17,123 nt of DNA from Anaerolineae bacterium (GCA_016929775.1 JAFGIE010000276.1:1-17123), one strand, 5' to 3'; shown: positions 6,065 to 14,205, counted from the first letter of the stretch. The notes: generated from the letters alone by a model not told the origin. Numbers and translations: made by a program.

Positions 6065-8032
6065 ATGGCACTGATCACACGCAACCTCGACGACCGGACC
6101 TTTCAGGACATCGTGGACGAGGCCAAGAAAAAGATCGTCCTCTACTGTCCCGAGTGGACCGACCATAACGTCAGCGATCCAGGCGTGACGCTGATCGAGC
6201 TCTTTGCCTGGATGTTCGAGATGGCGCTCTACCGGCTCAACCAGGTGCCGGACGTGCACTATACCAAGCTGATGGAGCTGCTCGGCATCTACCTCCAGGA
6301 GCCGCTTGCCAGCAAGGCGCCGCTGACCTTTTGGCTCTCTGCGCCGCAGCCAGCGACGGTCCACATTCCTGCCGGCATCGAGGCATCGACCGCACGCGTC
6401 GAGGGCATCGAGCCCGTGGTGTTCACCACCGATGCCCCGTTCGACGTCGAGGTCCCTGTCCTGACGCACGTCCTGACCCGCATCGGCGGGCAGTATGCGC
6501 CGGTGAGCCTGAAACGCCTGCGCAGGCCCTTCCGCGCCTTTGGCGAGGTCCCGCAGGACGGCGACGCCCTCTACGTTGGTTTCGAGCGCCCGCTCGACCG
6601 GCACATCCTGGGCCTGGACCTGGACTGCGAGCGGGCCAAGGGCAAGGGCGTGATCCCGGAGGACCCGCCGCTGCGCTACCAGGTGTGGTGCGATGGGGGC
6701 TGGCAGGAGGCAGAGCTCGAGGAGGACGGGACGGGGGGATTGAACTGGTCGGGCCAGATCAAGCTCCATCTCCCCGATCGCATGGCATCGCGTACGATCG
6801 GCGACGCGACGGCGCACTGGGTCCGGATCCGGGTCGTCCCCCCGACCGAAGACCAGGAACCCTACGAGGCCTCGCCCGAGGTGCGCAACGTGGGTGCGGT
6901 CAGTTGGGGCGGCACGGTGCCCGCCACACACGCGGCGACGATCCGCAACGAGAGCCTGGGCCGGTCCGACGGATCGCCGGGCCAGATCTACCAGCTGGAA
7001 CGCGCGCCGATCCTCGCGCGCGGCGAAGGCGAGACGGTACAGGTCTGGCGCGCCGACCTCAACCGCTGGGAGGACTGGGAGGAAGTCGAGGACTTTGGCG
7101 GCTCGCAGGCCACAGACCGGCATTTCACCTGCGATGGCGTGAGCGGCGAGATCCGGTTCGGGCCTGCGCTGCGGCAGCCAGATGGCACGGTCCATCGCTA
7201 CGGCGCGATCCCGACCCGTGGGGCGGAGATACGCTTCTCCGCCTATCGCTATGGCGGGGGCACGATCGGCAACGTGCGGCCCGGCTTGGTCACCGAGCTC
7301 AGCTCGCCCATCCCCTACGTCGACCGGGTGGTCAACCGCTTTCCCGCGAGCGGGGGCGTGGACGCCGAGGACCTAGACGACGCCAAGCTGCGTGCGCCGC
7401 ACGTGCTGCGCACCCGCCGGCGCGCGGTGACGCCGGCTGACTTTGAGCACCTGGTACGGCAGGCCTTTGCCGCCGAGGTCGCGCGCGTACGCTGCCTGCA
7501 GGCGCGCCTGGCGGACGCAGAAGGACGCCCAGGGCCGGGCCAGATCTACATTCTCGCGATCCCACGCCTCCCCGAGCACCTGGCGACGGGCTATGTGCCG
7601 CAGGGGCAGCTCGCCCTGAGTGCGGAGCTGGCGCAGCGCATCGAGGCCTATCTCGACGAGCACCGGCTCCTCACCGCGCAGCTGACTGTGCGCGAGCCAG
7701 ACTATCGCCGCGTGTCGGTCGCCGTCGACGTGCAGGCTCGGCCCGAGGCGGATCCGCGCCGGGTCGAGAGCGCCGTGTCGGCGCGCCTCGAGGCGCTGCT
7801 CAACCCCTTTGTCGGCGGGCTGGACGGCACGGGTTGGCCTTTCGGGCGCGACCTGTACCTCTCCGACCTCTACGCCGCGATCCAGGGCGTGGAAGGGGTC
7901 GAGTACATCCGCGACCTGCGCATGTCGTGGCTCGATCGCCGCAACCAGCCGCACACGGAGGACAAAAAGATCGAGCTGTTGGAACACCAGGTGATCGTCA
8001 GCGACAAGCACCAAGTCACTGCCGCCACGTAG
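6065..8032 (+). CDS. Putative baseplate assembly protein, gpJ/Afp11-like
   Basis: This 655-residue protein matches the 'putative baseplate assembly protein' family of phage-tail-like particles. The N-terminus (DDRTFQDIVDEAKKKI, then WTDHNVSDPGVTLIELFAWM and MALYRLNQVPD at about 9-63) is the conserved signature. The C-terminal third carries the J-like core: AEDLDDAKLRAPHVLRTRRR, VTPADFEHLVRQAF, and a final segment with YLSDLYAAIQGVEGVEYI. In the particle it forms the wedge that links spike hub to baseplate periphery. Length is usual for the eCIS version, which is longer than P2 gpJ because of the middle insert (about 90-420). It ends 25 bp before its expected partner, the gpI-like gene. Confidence 0.92.
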   Translation: MALITRNLDDRTFQDIVDEAKKKIVLYCPEWTDHNVSDPGVTLIELFAWMFEMALYRLNQVPDVHYTKLMELLGIYLQEPLASKAPLTFWLSAPQPATVHIPAGIEASTARVEGIEPVVFTTDAPFDVEVPVLTHVLTRIGGQYAPVSLKRLRRPFRAFGEVPQDGDALYVGFERPLDRHILGLDLDCERAKGKGVIPEDPPLRYQVWCDGGWQEAELEEDGTGGLNWSGQIKLHLPDRMASRTIGDATAHWVRIRVVPPTEDQEPYEASPEVRNVGAVSWGGTVPATHAATIRNESLGRSDGSPGQIYQLERAPILARGEGETVQVWRADLNRWEDWEEVEDFGGSQATDRHFTCDGVSGEIRFGPALRQPDGTVHRYGAIPTRGAEIRFSAYRYGGGTIGNVRPGLVTELSSPIPYVDRVVNRFPASGGVDAEDLDDAKLRAPHVLRTRRRAVTPADFEHLVRQAFAAEVARVRCLQARLADAEGRPGPGQIYILAIPRLPEHLATGYVPQGQLALSAELAQRIEAYLDEHRLLTAQLTVREPDYRRVSVAVDVQARPEADPRRVESAVSARLEALLNPFVGGLDGTGWPFGRDLYLSDLYAAIQGVEGVEYIRDLRMSWLDRRNQPHTEDKKIELLEHQVIVSDKHQVTAAT

Positions 8033-8057
8033 ACGCGATCAGGAGGCTGGAGAGCCT

Positions 8058-8993
8058 ATGGCCGAGATCACGCCGGGCACACTGCACATTACCGCGCCCG
8101 ATCAGGCGCCGCAGACGGTGATCCTGGACCTTCCGGTGCTGCGCATCGGGCGCCTGCCCGATCCGGAGAACGACCTGACCCTGGCGCACGGGCTGGTCTC
8201 GCGGCGCCACGCGCAGATCTACTGCGATCGCGAGCCCTACCGCATCGTCGACCTCGGCAGCAGCAACGGGACGACTGTCAACGAGATCCCGCTGCCCGAA
8301 GGCGAGGTGCGCGAGCTGCACGACGGGGACGAGATCGCGATCGGGCCCTTCCGGCTGCGCTACGAGGCGCCGCGGACCCCACAGCCCGCGCCCGCCGAGA
8401 AGGCGGAGGACCTGTTCGCCGGCTTGCGACTCGAGGATGCGCCCGCCGCGCCCCCGCCCGAGCCACCCGTCTCTGAGAAAGCCGCCCCCGTCACCGGCGC
8501 GCCCCGGGCGTGGGTCGGCATGTCCTTTGACCGCAGCCGGTGGCTGCAGTACCTGCCCTACATCTACAGCGAGCATCCCTTCCTGGGCCGCTACCTACTC
8601 CTGTTTGAGGATCTCTTTGGGCCGATGGACCAGGCAATCGCGCATTTCTACCTCTACCTCGACCCGCGCACCGCGCCCGAGAGCTTTCTGAGCGTCCTCG
8701 CCGGGTGGTTGGGACTGGTGCTCGACGACCGCTGGCCCGCCGAGCGGCGGCGCGCGATCCTGCGTTCGGCGGTCGAGATGTACGACTATCGCGGGACCAA
8801 GAAGGGCATGATCCAGCTGCTCGAAGCCAGTACCGGCGGGCGGGTCACGATCGAGGAGAACAGCCAAGGGCCTCACTCGTTCCGGGTCACGATCACGACC
8901 GGCGACGAGGGGCTGGTCGACGAGGCGATCGTGCGGTACCTGATCGATACCAACAAGCCGGCGCACACCGTCTACCAGCTCGAAATCGGGTAG
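8058..8993 (+). CDS. FHA domain fused to gpI-like phage tail protein (Afp12-like)
   Basis: This 311-residue protein is a two-domain fusion. Residues about 20-103 are a forkhead-associated domain with its core motifs intact: GR (31-32), SRRH (48-51) and DLGSSNGT (65-72), the phosphothreonine-binding set. A Pro/Ala/Glu linker (about 104-150) follows. Residues about 155-311 match the gpI-like tail protein family (WLQYLPYIYSEHPFLGRYLL, then DPRTAPESFLSVLAGWLGL, RRAILRSAVEMYDYRGTKKG and a closing strand region). The gpI part is a wedge protein that pairs with gpJ. The FHA part could recruit a phosphorylated partner or place assembly under Ser/Thr kinase control, as known for FHA proteins of type VI secretion. 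No kinase gene is visible here. The ATG at 8058 has AGGAGG (8041-8046) and GGAGAG (8049-8054) upstream. Confidence 0.9.
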   Translation: MAEITPGTLHITAPDQAPQTVILDLPVLRIGRLPDPENDLTLAHGLVSRRHAQIYCDREPYRIVDLGSSNGTTVNEIPLPEGEVRELHDGDEIAIGPFRLRYEAPRTPQPAPAEKAEDLFAGLRLEDAPAAPPPEPPVSEKAAPVTGAPRAWVGMSFDRSRWLQYLPYIYSEHPFLGRYLLLFEDLFGPMDQAIAHFYLYLDPRTAPESFLSVLAGWLGLVLDDRWPAERRRAILRSAVEMYDYRGTKKGMIQLLEASTGGRVTIEENSQGPHSFRVTITTGDEGLVDEAIVRYLIDTNKPAHTVYQLEIG

Positions 8994-9047
8994 GCGCGGC
9001 GCCGTTCCAGGTGTGTGCGGTGCAGAGATAGGGCAGCGGGCACACCC

Positions 9048-9054
9048 AGAGGGG
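9048..9054 (+). promoter_or_regulatory. Ribosome binding site supporting the GTG start at 9061
   Basis: AGAGGGG ends six nucleotides before the GTG at 9061. An upstream in-frame GTG at 9013 lacks such a site, and the intervening codons give an unlikely Cys/His-containing leader. Confidence 0.55.
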
Positions 9055-9060
9055 TGCAGT

Positions 9061-10431
9061 GTGGGGCACCTGACCAAGCAGAGGGTTCCGTCGGCAGGCG
9101 CGCGTGTGGATGCTCAGTCGGCGCGGCAAGCAAAGGGGCAGCGCGCCACGACGCACCCGTTGATGCAGTTGCAGCACAGCATCGGCAACGCGCACGTCTC
9201 GCGTCTCGTTGGAGCTGGCGAGTTCTCTGCCCGCGCGCGCGCCACATCGCGCGTGCGGGACGCTGCGCCCGACCAGCGCCAGGTCGTGCAGCGGCAGGGC
9301 GACGCGGGCGGCGCGACCCTGGGCGAAATGCTCGCACAAGCTGCGATCGCCTCGCCCCGCATGATGAGCGTGCAGGCCAAGGAGTACATTGCTGAGGCGG
9401 GCAAGCTGCTGAAAACGCTCGACACGAGTGACCCGCTCTACGACCGCGTGTACGCGGTGTATTGGGGCTTCGCGCGCCTGGTCTTGGACCTGAAGGGCCT
9501 CGCCGAAAACCAGGAGACGACGCAGGCGCAACGCCAACGAGCCACGGACCTGTCCCGCAAGTGGCAGGCCATCCAGGCGGATAGGGCGGCGCGCCAGCAG
9601 CGCAAGGCGCGCGACACTCTCAGGCGGGCGCGTGCCGCCGCCGAAGCGGTGCGCATGCAGGTGCTGTACGCGTATCGCGACATCCAACTCGCCGGGGAAG
9701 AGCCCGAGGACGTCGCCGTGGGGGCGGGGAACGTACAGACGTTGGCCGAAAAGACGAACGATCTGCTCAAGGCGATCAACGAGGCCGATGCCGAGGCCTC
9801 GGGGCGCTCGGTCACGCCGCTCATTCCAGTGCTGGACAACGCCCTGAGCGTGGTCAAGTTGATCGCCGGTTGGAAGACCCTGTCGGGCCTGGCGGCGCAG
9901 AGCCAGTCCGACATCGCCGCCCTGCAGAATGCGTGGGAGCTGACGACGACCGCCTTGGGGATCGCGGGGCTTGGCAAGTTCCTGCCTCTCTTTGGCCATA
10001 TCGGCCCCCTGCTGGACCGGATCGCAAAGGGATGGGACCGAGTGGTCCGCCAGTTGCAGGAGAAGAACCGGCGCTGGTGGGAAGCGCGCGAGATCATGGG
10101 GGAAAAGCTGCCCCATCCGGCGGCGGCGCCGGGCGGGGGCGCCGTATTCAACTATATGAAACGGGTCTTCCAGGCGTCGGAGCCGCTGCCGGGGCGACCG
10201 TCCGACGACGTCGTCGCCTTCTTTGACAAGAACCGGGAGATGTTCAGCAGGGCGATGGGCGAGGTGATGGGCGAGAGCGGGGGCAAGGTACCCACCCAGT
10301 CCAGCTGGATCCTCTGGCGCAAGGTGGACCCTGACAAGCTGAACGAGTGGGTGTACGACCATCGTGACACGGTCTGGCGCTTGATCTACGGGCGGGGTTG
10401 GGAGCCGCCCCGGGAGCGCGGTAGACGCTAG
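9061..10431 (+). CDS. Putative eCIS cargo or accessory protein with N-terminal GN-motif, mostly helical, function unknown
   Basis: The 456-residue protein is read from the GTG at 9061. The N-terminus is basic and disordered, then carries the shared motif at 34-50 (LMQLQHSIGNAHVSRLV) and a VVQRQ element at 75-79. The body is predicted helical by eye: an AKEYIAEAGKLLKTL-type start, a charged coiled stretch rich in Gln/Arg/Ala (about 160-210), then a hydrophobic helical part (about 248-345) including VVKLIAGWKTLSGLA and TTTALGIAGLGKFLPLFGHI, glycine-rich enough to suggest membrane contact. The C-terminus (about 345-456) is mixed, with Trp-rich endings. I recognise no catalytic motif or known family. 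It is the first gene after the structural block, where eCIS loci often place cargo. A pore-forming or membrane-acting toxin is one option, a helical structural component another. Confidence 0.75.
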   Translation: MGHLTKQRVPSAGARVDAQSARQAKGQRATTHPLMQLQHSIGNAHVSRLVGAGEFSARARATSRVRDAAPDQRQVVQRQGDAGGATLGEMLAQAAIASPRMMSVQAKEYIAEAGKLLKTLDTSDPLYDRVYAVYWGFARLVLDLKGLAENQETTQAQRQRATDLSRKWQAIQADRAARQQRKARDTLRRARAAAEAVRMQVLYAYRDIQLAGEEPEDVAVGAGNVQTLAEKTNDLLKAINEADAEASGRSVTPLIPVLDNALSVVKLIAGWKTLSGLAAQSQSDIAALQNAWELTTTALGIAGLGKFLPLFGHIGPLLDRIAKGWDRVVRQLQEKNRRWWEAREIMGEKLPHPAAAPGGGAVFNYMKRVFQASEPLPGRPSDDVVAFFDKNREMFSRAMGEVMGESGGKVPTQSSWILWRKVDPDKLNEWVYDHRDTVWRLIYGRGWEPPRERGRR

Positions 10432-10566
10432 TTCACAGGAGTATGATCTCATCTACCAGATCGCCGAGGTCGATTTCGTCGTGCAGCGCTGTCCAGAGGC
10501 GCACGACGCCAAATGCCATCCAGACCAGTGAGCCTGGCAGGTGCACGATCGCATAGGACGGTGTGA
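10432..10566. other. 135-bp intergenic region, less GC-rich; possible internal promoter or gene remnant
   Basis: This is the longest gap in the window and is visibly less GC-rich than its surroundings. I see no clear -35/-10 pair, no hairpin followed by T-run, and no convincing gene. On the minus strand it is open and reads a protein-like tail (VWMAFGVVRLWTALHDEIDL), continuous with an open frame antisense to the next gene. On the plus strand a short frame, DLIYQIAEVDFVVQR, is also open. Either could be a relic; neither has a good start and ribosome binding site. Confidence 0.4.
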
Positions 10567-12618
10567 GTGACCAAGCAGTCGCAAGGCGAGGCCAAGTCGA
10601 GCAGCGGGCGTCACAGCCAGGAGGGAGCGCCAGAACGGGCAGCGTCCCCGGTGCACCAGCGCGCCGCGCCCACGACGCCTGCCGTCGCGGCGCGCTCGCT
10701 CCGCGCCCAGGCACGGCGCCTGGGCGATGTGCACGTGCAGCGCGCACAGCGGCATGCGATGGCGGCGCAGATCGGGCGCGTGCACGGCAACCGGCACGTG
10801 GGGCGCGTGATCGCCTCGATGGCGCCCCGACCTGCGGCAGGCAAGACGCCGGCGCGCGCGACGCCTCAAGCGATCGGCGGCGACCCCGCGACTGATCTGG
10901 TCACAGACCTTGGCGGCAGCGGTCCGCCGACGATGACGGGCGCGCGTCCGCCCAACCCGCATGGCTCCCTGGAAGGACGGGTAGTTGGCCCGGCGCCACA
11001 GGCACGCAGGGAGGCGCAGCCCGCGGCGGTGATCCAGCGAGAGGGGCCCGAGGGCAGCGCGCGCGCAGCGGCGCAAGGACTGCTAGGGCGGCTGACGGGG
11101 CAGGCAGACGCGGCGCAGGGACAGGTGCGGCAGGCCTCGACGCAGGGCGATGCGCAGGCTCGTGCACAGGGGGCGGACCAGCAGCAGGCGCTGGAGGTGA
11201 ACGCCCAGGCGGCGAGTGCGCAGATCGAGAGCCAGGCCAACACACAGACGCGGGAGATCGACGCGCAGGCTGGCGCTGGACGCGCGCAGCTGCAGGCACA
11301 GGGCGCCGGCGCCGCTGCCCAGCTCCAGGGAGAGGCGGACGCCCTGCAGGCGGAGGCGGCGGTGCAGAGTGTGGACCTCGAAGCGGACGTCCAGGCGCGC
11401 ACGTCGGCGCTCGAGGCGGACGCAGCGGGCGTTGCCCCGCAGGTTGGCGCCGAGTGGGCGACGCAACGGGCTCGGACGGTCGCCGAGACGGACGTCCTGC
11501 AGGCGTGGTCCAACGCGACCCAGGAGGAGTCGCGGCAGCAGGCCCAGGAGGCGCTCGCCCAGGGCGGCGCGGGAGGGAAGCAGGAGGCCGAGCGGATCGT
11601 CGGAGGGGGATGGGTGCAGCTTGCCGAGCGCGTTGGGCCGGTCGAAGAACTGGCGCGTAGCCTGCGACAGCTCCTGGGGCGCTGGGTGCGGCGCTACTGG
11701 CTGCCCCGGCAGCGGCGTATCGAGGAAGTGCGGGACCAAATCCGCAGGGGAGTGCGCGTCGTGTGGAGCCGCCTGCAGCGCAGAGCTGCCCGCCTGCTGG
11801 GCACGGCGCGCGGGGTGATCCAGCAGCTCTTGAGCCTCCGCCAGCGCCTGCGGGACAGGCTGCGGCGCATGGTTCGGACTGGGCTGGCGCGGATGCGCGA
11901 CAAAGCCGCGCGCGGGATCAATGGGCTGGTTCTCCTCCGGAACCGGGTCCGTAACCTGGTCCGCGAGGCAGGACGGGCGGCGATCCGGCGGCTGCGCGAG
12001 CGCGCCGACAGTGCGATGGACAGGGTCCGGCGCCTGGCTGCGCCGATCGTGCGCTTCTTTGCAGGCCCGGTGAACGCGATCTTGTCCAGAGTGCGGCGCA
12101 TCGCCGCGCCTGCTGTGTCGTTGTTGCGCCGAGGTGTGAACCAGGTACGGGATCGCCTGCTCACCGTGGGCCGGGCTGTGTGGTCGCGGCTCAGGGGCAA
12201 GGGCAGGCGGGTCATGGATGGGCTGCGCAGCCTTGGCGGGCGCGTGTTCGGGCTGGTGGGACGTGTCGCGGGCGGCGCGCTGCGGATCGTCGGTCGCGCC
12301 GCGGGGCGGATCCGGGCGCTGCGGGAACGGCTGCGTGACCGTCTGATCGGCCTTGGCGGGCGGTTGCTGGACCGGCTTGGCTCGCTGCCGAGCCGACTGC
12401 GCGCGCTGATACTGGATCCGATCGTGAACTTGGTGCAGACCAGCGTAGCGGCGCTGAGGGAGCGCGTGCGAGCCGTGTTGGGACGCATCCGGCAGGCGTG
12501 GAGCGCGCTCAGGCGGTGGGTGCGCGGCGCGGGGCATGGGACAGGTCCGGCGCAGGGTGGGCCGACGGCGGCGCAAGGGAGCCAGGCGGGAACACAGCAG
12601 ACGGCCCAGGGCGGGTGA
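10567..12618 (+). CDS. Putative eCIS cargo or accessory protein: GN-motif, Ala/Gln coiled coil and long Arg-rich amphipathic helix array
   Basis: The 683-residue protein starts at GTG 10567 with MTKQ, resembling the LTKQ near the start of the preceding protein. The ribosome binding site is weak. The GN motif is at 64-82 (AMAAQIGRVHGNRHVGRVI) and a VIQRE element at 155-159. Residues 163-345 are Ala/Gln/Glu-rich with heptad-like spacing and no Pro-breaks, a likely coiled coil. Residues 350-655 switch abruptly to repeated amphipathic segments with Arg every three to four positions (RLRDRLRRMVRTGLARMRD, VRRIAAPAVSLLRRGV, RALRERLRDRLIGLGGRLL) and only about three Lys. This part is extremely basic, so it could bind nucleic acid, anionic membranes or an acidic partner, or act as a rod. 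No enzymatic motif is seen. A tape-measure-like role cannot be excluded, but the shared N-terminal motif groups it with the cargo-like proteins. It ends with a Gly/Gln/Thr tail. Confidence 0.78.
   Translation: MTKQSQGEAKSSSGRHSQEGAPERAASPVHQRAAPTTPAVAARSLRAQARRLGDVHVQRAQRHAMAAQIGRVHGNRHVGRVIASMAPRPAAGKTPARATPQAIGGDPATDLVTDLGGSGPPTMTGARPPNPHGSLEGRVVGPAPQARREAQPAAVIQREGPEGSARAAAQGLLGRLTGQADAAQGQVRQASTQGDAQARAQGADQQQALEVNAQAASAQIESQANTQTREIDAQAGAGRAQLQAQGAGAAAQLQGEADALQAEAAVQSVDLEADVQARTSALEADAAGVAPQVGAEWATQRARTVAETDVLQAWSNATQEESRQQAQEALAQGGAGGKQEAERIVGGGWVQLAERVGPVEELARSLRQLLGRWVRRYWLPRQRRIEEVRDQIRRGVRVVWSRLQRRAARLLGTARGVIQQLLSLRQRLRDRLRRMVRTGLARMRDKAARGINGLVLLRNRVRNLVREAGRAAIRRLRERADSAMDRVRRLAAPIVRFFAGPVNAILSRVRRIAAPAVSLLRRGVNQVRDRLLTVGRAVWSRLRGKGRRVMDGLRSLGGRVFGLVGRVAGGALRIVGRAAGRIRALRERLRDRLIGLGGRLLDRLGSLPSRLRALILDPIVNLVQTSVAALRERVRAVLGRIRQAWSALRRWVRGAGHGTGPAQGGPTAAQGSQAGTQQTAQGG
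10735..10813 (+). repeat. 79-bp GN-motif segment, copy 1 (pairs with 12802-12880)
   Basis: This segment aligns without gaps to 12802-12880 in the next gene; I count 65 identical bases of 79. Both encode (V/L)QRAQRH-x-x-AAQI-x-R-x-x-GNRHV-x-RV. Flanking sequences are unrelated, so the motif was exchanged or duplicated as a module between neighbouring genes. Confidence 0.75.
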
Positions 12619-12621
12619 GCA

Positions 12622-14103
12622 ATGGCAAAGCGGAAGCGGTTTGCAGGTCGGCAGGAAGATCGGGCGCCCATGCGGAGCAACGCCGCCAGGGACGCGCAAG
12701 ACGAGGGGGCTGCGCAGCACGCGGGACGGGTGCGCGCCGATCCGGTCAGCAAGGCAGCGCCCTCGACCGAGGATCAGGCGGCTTGGCTGGGGAGCGCGCG
12801 GCTGCAGCGCGCGCAGCGGCACGACTTGGCGGCGCAGATCGAGCGCACCCAGGGCAACCGGCACGTGCAGCGCGTGGTCGACGTCGCCCAGGCGCAGCCT
12901 GAACGCGACAAGCGCGCCGTCCGCAGCCAGTTACGCGAGATCCTGTCCCTCCACCAGCAGAAGACCGGTTCGCTGAACCTCACCCAGAGCCTGCTCTCCG
13001 TCCTCCAGCTGGCGACCTCGCGATCGGCGCAGGACATTGCCGCGCATTGGCTGCCGGCGCCCAAGAGCGTGGGCGACGCGCTCCGCAAGGTCGCGCCCCT
13101 CCTGCCGGAGAGCGTGTCGGCGGAGGTCATGCAGCAGCTGGACAAGGCCCGGGTGAACCTGGTGGTCACGAGCGCCGCCGTCAAGGCTTCGACTGCGTTC
13201 ACGCCCGTCCCTGCCAAGGAAGAGACGCTGCCCGGGCAGGAAAAGGACGCCCTGGCTAAGGCCATCGCCAAGATGCTGCAGAACAAGCCGGCGGAGGACA
13301 AGGGCGGGAATACCGAGGCGCTGACCAAGCTCGTGCAGGCCTTCCTCGAGACCAAGCAGGGCAAGCAGGTCAAGCAGCAAGCGCTGGGGATGCTGTTGAG
13401 CAAGAAGGGCTTGCCCTTCACGATCATGACGGGCAGCGCCATCCTGGCGGCGATGATCGCCAACAATACGACGATCCCGTCGGTGCCCGAGATCCCGATC
13501 GGCGACAACCTGAGCCTCAAGGTCGAGTTCGAGGGGACCATGCAAAAGCCGACCGGGATCAAGGTCCTGCTCAAGTTCAGCTTTGGGGGGCCCAAGGTGG
13601 AAAAGGCCGAGGGCAAGGAACAGACGGTCCTCGCCCTGCCCGCCGAGCTGGTCGCCTACATCGACCGCATCGACCGGCAGACGTTGGCCAAGTGGTTCGC
13701 CCAGCGTGCCTTTTACGAGTGGGAATCGGCCACACCCGAGCAGGAGGAGGAGAAACTGGCCTTTTACAAAGCCGCGCGCGACCGTCCTGATGCGCTCGGG
13801 CTGCCCGATACGCGCCTGGCGGCGCAGCACATCGCGCGCGAGATGGTCGGGGCAGCGATCCAGAACCGGCTCAACCAACTCGCGAACAAGCCTGCGCGCA
13901 AGCAGCTGACCATCGACCTGGGGCACGCGCAGCAGTGGGACCGGTTCATGACCTTGGAAGGACTGGCGCCGCGCATGCAGTGGCTGGTCGACCTGCTCGT
14001 GCCCAAGATCCCGTATGGAGCAGGCGGGATCGAGCAGGTCACGTTTCGCTGCGGCAAGCGGTTGATCCCGGTGACGATCAAGCGGCAGGCGGAGCAGCAA
14101 TAG
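12622..14103 (+). CDS. Putative eCIS cargo or accessory protein with GN-motif, hydrophobic segment and beta hairpin, function unknown
   Basis: This 493-residue protein begins three bases after the previous stop, so translation is probably coupled; the purine stretch GGGCGGG before the stop may serve as ribosome binding site. It has a basic start (MAKRKRF), the GN motif at 68-86 (DLAAQIERTQGNRHVQRVV), a helical region (about 95-260), a short hydrophobic segment at about 264-281 (LPFTIMTGSAILAAMIA), then a strand-rich part (IPEIPIGDNLSLKVEFEG type, about 286-322) and a mixed C-terminal domain with AYIDRIDRQTLAKWFAQRAF and a final beta-rich end. A hydrophobic patch followed by a strand pair with G-x-x-L-S-x-K-x-x-x-E-G is familiar to me from other eCIS-linked proteins, without a named function. 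There are no clear catalytic residues. Membrane insertion is possible. Unlike its upstream neighbour it uses Lys freely, so the two proteins are not homologous beyond the motif. Confidence 0.78.
   Translation: MAKRKRFAGRQEDRAPMRSNAARDAQDEGAAQHAGRVRADPVSKAAPSTEDQAAWLGSARLQRAQRHDLAAQIERTQGNRHVQRVVDVAQAQPERDKRAVRSQLREILSLHQQKTGSLNLTQSLLSVLQLATSRSAQDIAAHWLPAPKSVGDALRKVAPLLPESVSAEVMQQLDKARVNLVVTSAAVKASTAFTPVPAKEETLPGQEKDALAKAIAKMLQNKPAEDKGGNTEALTKLVQAFLETKQGKQVKQQALGMLLSKKGLPFTIMTGSAILAAMIANNTTIPSVPEIPIGDNLSLKVEFEGTMQKPTGIKVLLKFSFGGPKVEKAEGKEQTVLALPAELVAYIDRIDRQTLAKWFAQRAFYEWESATPEQEEEKLAFYKAARDRPDALGLPDTRLAAQHIAREMVGAAIQNRLNQLANKPARKQLTIDLGHAQQWDRFMTLEGLAPRMQWLVDLLVPKIPYGAGGIEQVTFRCGKRLIPVTIKRQAEQQ
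12802..12880 (+). repeat. 79-bp GN-motif segment, copy 2 (pairs with 10735-10813)
   Basis: This is the counterpart of 10735-10813, about 82% identical with no gaps. The similarity stops at about the motif boundaries, which supports modular transfer of the N-terminal signal between genes. Confidence 0.75.
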
Positions 14104-14205
14104 CCGTAGGTGGCAGGGGACTGTGGACAGGCGCGAGAGGATGCACAGGTCTCACGCTGGTTTCGCAGCGGGAGCCATTTTGGGTTGGCGCATGTCGGTG
14201 GCGCC

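Noticed and set aside
5411..7195. 594-codon minus-strand open frame
   Set aside because: It lies opposite the gpJ-like and 176-residue genes, has no recognisable domain and is rich in Arg/His/Asp/Leu as expected from antisense of GC-rich coding DNA.
2091..8993. Prophage or type VI secretion cluster
   Set aside because: No head, packaging, integrase or lysis genes, and no TssJ/L/M membrane complex genes are visible; the LysM tube adaptor, gpJ/gpI pair and DUF4157 gene fit an eCIS better.
8893..10452. 519-codon minus-strand open frame
   Set aside because: It is the shadow of the 9061-10431 gene; the plus-strand protein has the shared GN motif and a ribosome binding site.
11083..12864. 593-codon minus-strand open frame
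   Set aside because: It is antisense to the Arg-rich helical gene and begins inside the next gene; no domain is seen.
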